NCBI GenBank assembly: GCA_022774485.1
Contig: JALFLX010000043.1
Span: 1 to 17,057, forward strand
DNA: 17,057 nucleotides
Direction: 5' to 3'
DNA from: Bacilli bacterium
GTDB lineage: Bacteria; Bacillota_I; Bacilli_A; RFN20; CAG-288
Positions 6,347 through 12,205 of this stretch are shown here, in pieces. The notes beneath the pieces are model-generated. The model ran no database searches. It saw only the letters and a list, made by a program, of their open reading frames with translations, and was not told the DNA's origin. The position numbers and the translations under genes are program-made. The stretch's first letter is position 1. Every line of letters begins with the position of its first letter.

Positions 6347-9169
6347 ATGAAAAAATCATTTTTACTCACTTCATTAGCGCTTTTCGCACTCGTCGCTTGT
6401 GGCGGAAACACTACTGAAGCTCCTACAGAAACTCCTACAGAAACTCCAACTGAGACTCCGACTGAAGCTCCAGCAACTGAGACTCCGACTGAAGCTCCGG
6501 CCACTGAAGACCCAACCACTGAGACTCCGGCAACCGAAGAGCCTGAACCTGAACCCGAACCCGTCAATCCGATTGCAGATGCGGAAGCGTTCCAGACCGC
6601 GCTTGCTAAACTCGGTTCTGTCGCTCCTAAGAGCTTGAAGTACACGGACAATTACAACAATAAAACTGTTGAAGTCTTCAACAACACCAAAGAGTTATTA
6701 GTCACCAAGACTGATTCTTCCAATGTTAAATCTTTGTACATCTACAATGGTTTCCAGGGCGATGCTTTCTATGACATTCACAGTTCTTCGGCTGATCGTT
6801 ACAAAGTTGTCGCTAATCCGACAAAAGGCGATGAGGTTTCTCAAGCAGATGCGGAAAAGGAATTCGCCGATAATGTCGACTTCTATGGAACTGTCTATCA
6901 GACTGTTCTCTACAGTACACAATTATTATCCAGAGACTATTCCACGAACTCCTTGAAATGGAACGGTGGAACCATCACTTCTTTCTCCTCCACCTTCGAT
7001 GTCGATAATAATGTTGTCGTCACCTACAGCGCCTATTCCGAAGGTTATTCCATGTACATCAACAGCGGTAATGTCATCTTTGATGTCAATGGCAACATCA
7101 AATCTGGAAGCTTCAAACGTGAGAACTACTCTAGCTCCAACTGGGATAGTGACAATCACCGCCCGAACGCTGGTGCCACCGCAAATTCTAGCTATACCTA
7201 CACCATCATCAGCATCGATACAACCGCATTAGAGGATCCTGAAGATGTCTATCTCCTTGATGAGGATACTCTCAACTCTTACTTTGCTTCCTCTATCACC
7301 GGAGCGCAGGATGTCACTATGTATGTCAGTGACACCTTAACTGCTAATAGTGTTCAATTCGCCGATGACGCTGCTTTAGTTCCTTCCACCGCTTTAGGAT
7401 ATGTCGACTCCATCGCGAATAACGCTTTTATCACCAGTGTCGGAAACCCTGACTTATTCACAGTCACCACTGTCACTCCTACCTATGGTAGTCCGTATGA
7501 AGCCTACAAAGCAGTTGCCACTGGTACCACCACAGTCACCTTTGGTAACTCCTTTGTCACAAAACTCTTCACCATCAATGTCACCATCAACGAAATCTCC
7601 GGCCCTGTCTTCAACCTCGACAATGATTTAAGCCTCGATTACGACAGTGCAGAAGCTGAGTTAGGAACTCCTACTCAGGATGAGACAGACACTTCCTTAT
7701 ATCACATCGACTTATCTGTTCTCCAAGGAACTTCTGGAGCAGTCATTGTCAACGTCCCTGTCTCCACTTCTTCTTTCTCCGTTGATAAAATGACCATCAC
7801 CACCGAAGCTGACGCAACAAACAATGTCACCTGCACAGGTGAAAAACATGAAGATTATTGGGGGGGTGACACCTATGTCAATCTTTCCTTCACCGGATTT
7901 GAAACCATCGGAAATAGCGTTATCAACGTTGTCTCTAATGATACCACCAGCCCGAAACTCAGCTTCAATGTCGCCGTCACTTCCACTCCTGCCATCTCCT
8001 TAGAAGGCACAATCGAAGTCGGCTATGACTACACCTCTGTTGCAGAAGTTGTCTCTTCCGAAGCGGAAGAAGATGATTCTTCTATCATTCACACTCACGT
8101 CAGAGCCATGAAAGGTAACATCATCGAGCTTGAAGCCACTGTCAACAATTCCACTTCTTCTGTCGATCTTGATGCCTTATCTATCACCACTTCTGGCACT
8201 CAGGATTCCGAAGTCACCATTGGAGAGCCCTCCTATTACAGTGGATATGGGAGTTCTTCCCTCACTCTCCCTATCACCATCGGTGACACCCTCGGCTATT
8301 CTCATTTCATCCTTTCTTCCACCGCAGATGATTCCAAGACCATCCATCTCGATATTGAAGTTATCGATACTCCCGCTGCTGAATTATCGTTAACAAGCCC
8401 TGTCTCCGCCAACACAAAACTCTCTGTCAAAGAAGGTGAAGCAATCTTAAGAGATCCGACTGTCGATACCGAAGATAGCTTGACCTATCACGCCAACTTA
8501 GAAGTCATCAAAGGTGAGGATGCCGTCACGGTTCAGATTCCAAACAACTCCACCATGGACTTCGACATCAATTCTGTCACCGCAACAGTCGATGCGACTG
8601 ACAATTCCTTAGGTGTCACCGCTTCTGTTGAAAAATACAGTAATTCTTATTATGGCAATTCGGTCTACCTCAACCTCGCTATCACTGCCAGTGAAGGAAC
8701 GAGCACTGTCACTGTCGCTTCCACTAGCTCTACTTCTCTCAAATTTGTCTTCCATCTCACCGCTGTCGATGTCGATGGTCCTGAAATCACTAAAGCCCAC
8801 TTCGGAAATTCTTCCGCAACTGGATTCTTAGCAACCGATTTCGCTCTTGATGAAGCCACCGGCAATTACGTTAACAACGTTTACCTCCTTGCAAATTCCA
8901 GCACAAGAGATTTACTTGTCGAAGTCAACAACGCTGTTCCTTCTGATGTCACTAAGTTCCATGTCACTTCTAACATCACCGATGACAATCACATCGCCAC
9001 TGTCGCTAAAAACGATACCAGCTATGTCAGTTCCTATGGAATAATCTATGTCAGCTGGACTGCAGGTACCACTCTCGGCGATGAAACCTACACCATCACC
9101 TCTGAAAACACCAACGCTCGCACCTATGTCGTCAACATCCATGTTGTCGAAACTCTCCCCACTCTCTAA
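6347..9169 (+). CDS. Large lipoprotein with Thr/Pro/Glu linker, Ig-like segment and four tandem ~130-aa repeats
   Basis: A 940-aa exported lipoprotein. An AGAGAGG ribosome site (6332-6338) lies 8 nt from the ATG, and the signal peptide ends in LVAC (Cys18). Residues 21-76 are a repetitive Thr/Pro/Glu linker suited to spanning the wall. Residues 77-321 form a strand-rich domain of unknown family. Residues 322-418 look like a bacterial Ig-like (Big2-type) unit with a GTTTVTF strand. Four units of near-constant length follow (419-548, 549-676, 677-810, 811-940). Each carries a central hydrophobic strand, a Ser/Asp/Tyr-rich middle and a terminal strand ending V-x-V or similar. There is no LPXTG sorting signal, so attachment should be through lipid only. 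The gene runs alone, from its own promoter to a strong terminator. An adhesin or surface-layer role is inference. No enzyme motif is visible. Confidence 0.92.
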   Translation: MKKSFLLTSLALFALVACGGNTTEAPTETPTETPTETPTEAPATETPTEAPATEDPTTETPATEEPEPEPEPVNPIADAEAFQTALAKLGSVAPKSLKYTDNYNNKTVEVFNNTKELLVTKTDSSNVKSLYIYNGFQGDAFYDIHSSSADRYKVVANPTKGDEVSQADAEKEFADNVDFYGTVYQTVLYSTQLLSRDYSTNSLKWNGGTITSFSSTFDVDNNVVVTYSAYSEGYSMYINSGNVIFDVNGNIKSGSFKRENYSSSNWDSDNHRPNAGATANSSYTYTIISIDTTALEDPEDVYLLDEDTLNSYFASSITGAQDVTMYVSDTLTANSVQFADDAALVPSTALGYVDSIANNAFITSVGNPDLFTVTTVTPTYGSPYEAYKAVATGTTTVTFGNSFVTKLFTINVTINEISGPVFNLDNDLSLDYDSAEAELGTPTQDETDTSLYHIDLSVLQGTSGAVIVNVPVSTSSFSVDKMTITTEADATNNVTCTGEKHEDYWGGDTYVNLSFTGFETIGNSVINVVSNDTTSPKLSFNVAVTSTPAISLEGTIEVGYDYTSVAEVVSSEAEEDDSSIIHTHVRAMKGNIIELEATVNNSTSSVDLDALSITTSGTQDSEVTIGEPSYYSGYGSSSLTLPITIGDTLGYSHFILSSTADDSKTIHLDIEVIDTPAAELSLTSPVSANTKLSVKEGEAILRDPTVDTEDSLTYHANLEVIKGEDAVTVQIPNNSTMDFDINSVTATVDATDNSLGVTASVEKYSNSYYGNSVYLNLAITASEGTSTVTVASTSSTSLKFVFHLTAVDVDGPEITKAHFGNSSATGFLATDFALDEATGNYVNNVYLLANSSTRDLLVEVNNAVPSDVTKFHVTSNITDDNHIATVAKNDTSYVSSYGIIYVSWTAGTTLGDETYTITSENTNARTYVVNIHVVETLPTL
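6415..6564 (+). repeat. 12/15-bp tandem repeats encoding the Thr/Pro/Glu linker
   Basis: Units encoding T-E-T-P or T-E-A-P-A, such as ACAGAAACTCCT, are repeated about ten times with small variations. They are followed by a short run of Glu-Pro pairs (around 6541-6564). All units are multiples of three, so gain or loss of copies would change linker length without shifting the frame. Confidence 0.75.
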
Positions 9170-9186
9170 TCTGTTCTAACCACATC

Positions 9187-9214
9187 AAAAGGCAGGGCGC
9201 AAACCCTGCCTTTT
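9187..9214. terminator. Bidirectional intrinsic terminator
   Basis: AAAAGGCAGGG (9187-9197) and CCCTGCCTTTT (9204-9214) are perfect 11-bp arms around a 6-nt loop. T-runs are present on both strands. The hairpin lies 17 bp after the repeat lipoprotein stop and 23 bp after the Nfu gene stop on the other strand, so it should end both converging transcripts. Confidence 0.92.
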
Positions 9215-9237
9215 CCTTAAATATTGAGATTTCTTTA

Positions 9238-9576
9238 TTATCCGCGATGTTGTCTGTTGTATTCTTCTAACTCGCGATTTGCTTGTTCTTGTTCTTTTAA
9301 TCGTCTCAAGAGATCCTCAAAACTCTCGTGTTCAGGTTCAATTAGCTTCACATCTTTAATTTGAGGAAGCTCATCCATTAACAAGACAGCGACTGAGTCA
9401 GAAACATCGCTTGAGGCCATGGCACAGCCGTTACAAGCACCGACCATTTTGACATAGCATGTGCCGTCACTCTCATCGAAGTGATCTAATTCAATATCTC
9501 CACCCTCTCTCTGCAAAAAGGGGCGTAATTTATCTAAAATATCATCGATCTGTTGTTCAATTGTCAATTCTTCCAT
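9238..9576 (-). CDS. NifU-like (Nfu) iron-sulfur cluster scaffold protein
   Basis: A 112-aa protein consisting of the NifU C-terminal (Nfu) domain and little else. The N-terminal helix with IDDILDKLRPFLQREGGDIEL (residues 10-30 region) and the VGACNGCAM block (45-53), with C48-x2-C51, are the family hallmarks. In known homologues the two Cys bind a shared Fe-S cluster that is passed to target enzymes. Residues about 85-110 form a charged helical tail not usual in the minimal domain. An AAGGAG ribosome site (9586-9591) is 9 nt from the ATG. No suf or isc genes are adjacent. The IS200/IS605 element inserted just upstream, in the same orientation, leaves only an extended -10 box and a short leader in native sequence. 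Confidence 0.93.
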   Translation of the reverse strand: MEELTIEQQIDDILDKLRPFLQREGGDIELDHFDESDGTCYVKMVGACNGCAMASSDVSDSVAVLLMDELPQIKDVKLIEPEHESFEDLLRRLKEQEQANRELEEYNRQHRG

Positions 9577-9603
9577 CGAAATATTCTCCTTCCAACGGGG
9601 TGT

Positions 9604-9612
9604 ATTATATCA
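9604..9612 (-). promoter_or_regulatory. Extended -10 promoter of the Nfu gene
   Basis: On the minus strand this reads TGATATAAT: a perfect TATAAT with the TG extension that can replace a -35. The predicted start is near 9597, giving a leader of about 21 nt. The IS right end falls a few bases upstream, so any original -35 would have been separated from it by the insertion. Confidence 0.6.
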
Positions 9613-9616
9613 CGAT

Positions 9617-9760
9617 TTGAACACTCTCATGACTAAAGTCACAAGATTCTAGGTTCGTAGATTACTGGACAATGGTTGCCTCTTACACAATCTCCCCTAG
9701 CGTAACTTTCGATAGTTCCTACCGTAGTAATGTTTATTACATTAAGAAAAAGATAATTGA
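9617..9760 (-). ncRNA. Putative TnpB omegaRNA (right-end RNA)
   Basis: In IS200/IS605 elements the 3' end of tnpB and the following right end are transcribed as the guide RNA of TnpB. Here about 125 nt follow the tnpB stop and fold plausibly on the minus strand. The hairpins are GTAAT/ATTAC (9727-9740), a 6-bp stem CGGUAG-GAA-CUAUCG (9710-9724), a longer-range CTAGG/CCTAG pairing (9649-9653 with 9696-9700) and the terminal TGACU/AGUCA hairpin. The 5' boundary inside tnpB is not defined. The guide segment would begin at 9616 and read leftwards into the nfu promoter. Confidence 0.55.
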
Positions 9761-10824
9761 CCCTTATTCTTAATATTAATCGCAGCATTGATATCTCTAT
9801 CTATTTCTGCTCCACAATATGGACAGATATATTTCTCTTTGTCTCCGATATCATGTCTTTTTTGACAATGTGAACATATCTGACTAGAAGGATAATAACG
9901 ATTGATTTTATGTATTTGTTTATCATACATATTAGCTTTATAAGTGATTATCCTGACAAGTTTACCTAAAGAAGAAATAATCATCTTGTTTTTCTTTTTC
10001 TTATTATCTTGTATTGTAAGCAATTGCTTAATATCTAAATCTTCCATATAGATAACATCATATTCTTTCACTAGACTATTAGAGAATTTATGAAGATTAT
10101 CGTTAATGATATCTTTTCTTCTTTGATATGCTTTAGCAAGAATAATCCTTTGCTTTTCATATCTTTTTGATTCTTTATTCCTACGTGATAATCTTCTCTG
10201 TTCACGTCTACATCTTTTCTCCTGTTTAAACACTTTATCTGGAAGATGATATGTTTCTCCTTCGCTAGTCGAAATAAGTTTCCTCGTGCCTAAATCTATC
10301 CCTACTTCTTTTCCGGTCTTTAACAAAGGAGGGATGTTTGTTTCATAAATAACACTAGCATAATACTTTCCATCAAGATTTTGACTTACTGTAACATTGA
10401 TTATTTTATTATTCGAATCTCGATAATTATCAGAACACTTAATTAACCCTAATTTAGGTAATTTAATACATCCATTATTAAAAGCAATATTACCATTAGT
10501 TACATTTGTTTGATATGTTCTTTTCGAGTTTTTCTTAGATTTATATATTGGAAAACCAGCTCGTTTTTTAAAATAATTTTTAAATCCATTCGCTAGATTC
10601 TTGCAAGCGTTTTGCAACGCAAATTTATCTACTTCATTAAGAAAAGGTTTCTCCTTTCTAAAAGTAGTAATTAGTTTTTGCAAATTAAAGCGGTTATATT
10701 CTTTATTTTCTTTAGCATAATCAAGAAGTGTATTGTAAATAAGTCTTACGCAACCAAAAGTTTGATTAATTATTTTTTCTTGCTCTCTAGTTGGATATAG
10801 TCTTACTACAATACCTTTCTTCAT
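9742..10824 (-). CDS. tnpB: TnpB RNA-guided nuclease (RuvC, IS200/IS605 type)
   Basis: A 360-aa, full-length TnpB. The N-terminal helix-turn-helix/wedge region begins with the typical MKKGIVVRLYPTREQ. RuvC residues are all present: D177 in GIDLGT, E261 in YMEDLD and D344 in DRDINAAINI. The zinc ribbon C317-x2-C320 and C334-x2-C337 lies between the second and third, as in active members. The start has an AAGGAG ribosome site (10831-10836) 6 nt upstream, inside the end of tnpA, so the two are coupled. Family members use the right-end RNA to cut DNA next to a short TAM motif and so retain the element at its donor site. Nothing suggests decay: there is no frameshift and no lost key residue. Confidence 0.96.
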   Translation of the reverse strand: MKKGIVVRLYPTREQEKIINQTFGCVRLIYNTLLDYAKENKEYNRFNLQKLITTFRKEKPFLNEVDKFALQNACKNLANGFKNYFKKRAGFPIYKSKKNSKRTYQTNVTNGNIAFNNGCIKLPKLGLIKCSDNYRDSNNKIINVTVSQNLDGKYYASVIYETNIPPLLKTGKEVGIDLGTRKLISTSEGETYHLPDKVFKQEKRCRREQRRLSRRNKESKRYEKQRIILAKAYQRRKDIINDNLHKFSNSLVKEYDVIYMEDLDIKQLLTIQDNKKKKNKMIISSLGKLVRIITYKANMYDKQIHKINRYYPSSQICSHCQKRHDIGDKEKYICPYCGAEIDRDINAAINIKNKGQLSFS

Positions 10825-10825
10825 C

Positions 10826-11218
10826 CTATTCTCCTTGACTCCTTATATATTTAATGATGTTTTCTTTAAGGTTATCACTTGTTGTCGCAACATAATATGA
10901 AGGAGACCAGATATGTCCTCCCAATAGATGCTTTTGAATCAAATCACGATGTTTAGCATTTAACAATCTAGCAGATACTCCTTTTAATGTTTTCATAACT
11001 ACAGGAATACTATCTTGAGGAGACAAGCCTAATAAAAGATGGACATGATCTTCATCAGTGTTAATCTCTACTATCTCAAAATCATTATCGTTACAAATCT
11101 TAGTAACAATTGAAATAAAATCATCCTTTATTTCATCTTTTAATATGCGTTTGCGATATTTAACGCACCAGATAATGTGAAAATAAAGGTCGTAAACATA
11201 ACCTCTTCCTTGTTTCAT
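10826..11218 (-). CDS. tnpA: TnpA, Y1 HUH transposase (IS200/IS605 family)
   Basis: A 130-aa single-domain transposase. The metal-binding HUH pair is H58-V59-H60 in DEDHVHLLL, and the catalytic helix carries Y124 in KYIRSQ. The usual WSPSYYVAT strand (104-112) precedes it. Known relatives move single-stranded DNA by peel-and-paste, without target duplication, and recognise hairpins at each end. The start at 11218 gives the expected N-terminus (YDLYFHIIWCVKYR). A GGAG lies 15 nt upstream, which is farther than usual, so translation may be weak, as is common for this family. One base separates its stop from the tnpB start. Confidence 0.96.
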   Translation of the reverse strand: MKQGRGYVYDLYFHIIWCVKYRKRILKDEIKDDFISIVTKICNDNDFEIVEINTDEDHVHLLLGLSPQDSIPVVMKTLKGVSARLLNAKHRDLIQKHLLGGHIWSPSYYVATTSDNLKENIIKYIRSQGE

Positions 11219-11249
11219 TAGTAAAAACTATAGCTCCATTTATACTTAT

Positions 11250-11278
11250 ATTATACCAAAAAAACATAACATAAGCAA
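11250..11278 (-). promoter_or_regulatory. Promoter of tnpA-tnpB
   Basis: Minus-strand TTGCTT (11273-11278) and TATAAT (11250-11255) are separated by 17 bp. There is also a TGG extension before the -10. It lies inside the element, 32 bp upstream of tnpA. Confidence 0.65.
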
Positions 11279-11358
11279 AGTAAAATAATGATGGTTATAT
11301 CTTTGATATAAAAACGAGAAAAATATATGACATATGTATTAATATTTTGATAATAAAA

Positions 11359-11400
11359 GAAACTCTAACTCTTGTATAAATACAAAAGACTGCGAGTTTC
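11359..11400. repeat. Imperfect hairpin, probable left-end structure of the IS element
   Basis: GAAACTC (11359-11365) pairs with GAGTTTC (11394-11400). An inner stem, TTGTAT with ATACAA (11372-11377 with 11380-11385), has a mismatch and further pairs below it. It lies about 140 bp upstream of tnpA. No T-run follows on the plus strand; on the minus strand a broken T-rich stretch (TTTTATT) follows. I read it as the left-end recognition hairpin rather than a terminator. Confidence 0.45.
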
Positions 11401-11409
11401 AGTGTTCAA

Positions 11410-11605
11410 GTGTTTAGTTTTCACGTATGTTCACTTGTTTCGTTAATTCGGAAAATAACGTTATTCTACGATTTCTAAAATATTGGTTATTTTTGAATCA
11501 TTGTTGAATTTTTCATTCTTTGTTTTCATTTTTTGAAAAAAATGAACAAATTTCAGCGCTTTCGTTGAGTATAGATTCTTCGTAAGTATGGTAAAATGAA
11601 ACTGT
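11410..11605. other. Non-coding region between the IS left end and the TetR gene
   Basis: No coding frame is convincing here. It holds a CAAGTG/CACTTG inverted repeat (11407-11412, overlapping the proposed element end, and 11432-11437), a perfect 12-bp palindrome AATAACGTTATT (11454-11465) that could be a TetR-family operator, T-rich sequence and the extended -10 element of the TetR gene. Confidence 0.5.
11589..11597 (+). promoter_or_regulatory. Extended -10 promoter of the TetR gene
   Basis: TGGTAAAAT gives a TG extension plus TAAAAT (11592-11597). No good -35 lies at 17 bp. The expected start point is near 11604, only about two bases before the ATG. Confidence 0.5.
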
Positions 11606-12127
11606 ATGGAAGAGACAAAATCCTATTCCCGTTCTTATCTGATTGAAGCCTTATTCTTGCTGATGCAGAAGACTTCTTTTGATGATATCACGGTTGGAGA
11701 CCTCTGCTTGAAAGCTGGTGTCAGCAGAGTCACCTATTATCGTAATTTTGAAACAAAGCACGATGTTATCCGCGCTTTCTTTCGGGAGTGGGGAAAAAAC
11801 TTCTCTTCAGAAATCAGAAAAGTACAAAGAGACCTGACTGCTGAAAAGGTTGCACGTTTAGCTTTTGAGCAGTTCAAGTTGGAGAAGGATAAGATGAAAC
11901 TGCTCAGAAAGAATCACTTGATCTATCTTTACCTTGAATCATTGACCAACGGATTTCGAGATCTCTTCTTGCAGTTTGGTAAACTGAGAGTGGAACAAAG
12001 CTATATCCTCTCAGGTGGCTTGTTCAATTTTTCTGTTTGGTGGTTAGAAGAAGATTGCAAAACTCCTGTTGATGATATGGTCAAGATGTTCTTAGATTGT
12101 TTCCGCTCTATCGGACAAGGATCATAA
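11606..12127 (+). CDS. TetR/AcrR-family transcriptional regulator
   Basis: A 173-aa regulator. Residues 9-58 form the TetR DNA-binding head, with helix-turn-helix ITVGDLCLKAGVSRVTYYRNF (28-48, here quoted only for position) followed by the usual K-x-D-V-I-x-A-F helix. The C-terminal half (about 80-170) ends with GGLFNFSVWWLEEDCKTPVDDM, typical of the DhaS-like/TetR_C_8 ligand domain. The start at 11606 is needed to keep the first helix, yet no Shine-Dalgarno sequence precedes it and the predicted transcription start is almost at the ATG, so translation may be leaderless. It has no obvious target beside it: the left neighbour is the IS and the right one converges. The palindrome at 11454-11465 suggests autoregulation, but this is unproven. 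Confidence 0.93.
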   Translation: MEETKSYSRSYLIEALFLLMQKTSFDDITVGDLCLKAGVSRVTYYRNFETKHDVIRAFFREWGKNFSSEIRKVQRDLTAEKVARLAFEQFKLEKDKMKLLRKNHLIYLYLESLTNGFRDLFLQFGKLRVEQSYILSGGLFNFSVWWLEEDCKTPVDDMVKMFLDCFRSIGQGS

Positions 12128-12162
12128 GGTTATCTGTTCTTAGGAAACGGATAACCTTTTTT
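12126..12162 (+). terminator. Intrinsic terminator of the TetR gene
   Basis: AAGGTTATC (12126-12134) pairs with GATAACCTT (12150-12158). The inner bases pair further with one bulge, and a T-run reaches 12162. The hairpin starts within the TAA stop codon. Confidence 0.85.
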
Positions 12163-12167
12163 AAATT

Positions 12168-12198
12168 GAAAAAGCAGCATCTATTAGCGATGCTGCTT
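12168..12198 (-). terminator. Intrinsic terminator of the peptidase operon
   Basis: On the minus strand, AAGCAGCATC (12198-12189) and GATGCTGCTT (12181-12172) form a perfect 10-bp stem with a 7-nt loop, followed by TTTC. It lies 8 bp after the oligoendopeptidase stop. Confidence 0.88.
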
Positions 12199-12205
12199 CA
12201 TAAGT

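Larger units (their letters stand above)
9617..11409 (-). mobile_element. IS200/IS605-type element with tnpA and tnpB (ends approximate)
   Basis: A complete-looking element with tnpA then tnpB on the minus strand. It is visibly more AT-rich than the genes around it. The right end is placed at the minus-strand GTTCAA (9617-9622), shortly after a small hairpin TGACT/AGTCA (9630-9634, 9637-9641) preceded by GAATC. This arrangement recalls the guide, hairpin and TCAA cleavage order known for IS608. The left end is less certain. A long imperfect hairpin (11359-11400) lies upstream of tnpA, and AGTGTTCAA (11401-11409) is the inverted copy of the bases at 9617-9625. The resulting length of about 1.8 kb is normal for this family. 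The true left cleavage site could differ by tens of bases. Confidence 0.75.

Noticed and set aside
6316..6651. Minus-strand frame opposite the start of the repeat lipoprotein, encoding a Val/Gly/Ser-rich low-complexity peptide
   Set aside because: It is the mirror of the Thr/Pro/Glu linker repeats. It has no ribosome site and starts inside a clearly coding region on the other strand.
6399..9142. Many overlapping frames on both strands within the repeat lipoprotein
   Set aside because: They follow from its biased Thr/Ser/Val/Ile codon use. None has a ribosome site or a recognisable protein.
9742..10824. TnpB gene as part of a CRISPR-Cas12 system
   Set aside because: At 360 aa with tnpA adjacent, and with no repeat-spacer array in the window, it is an ordinary transposon nuclease.
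11359..11400. Hairpin upstream of tnpA as a transcription terminator
   Set aside because: No T-run follows on the plus strand and only a broken one on the minus strand, with no gene that needs termination there. A left-end recognition structure fits better.
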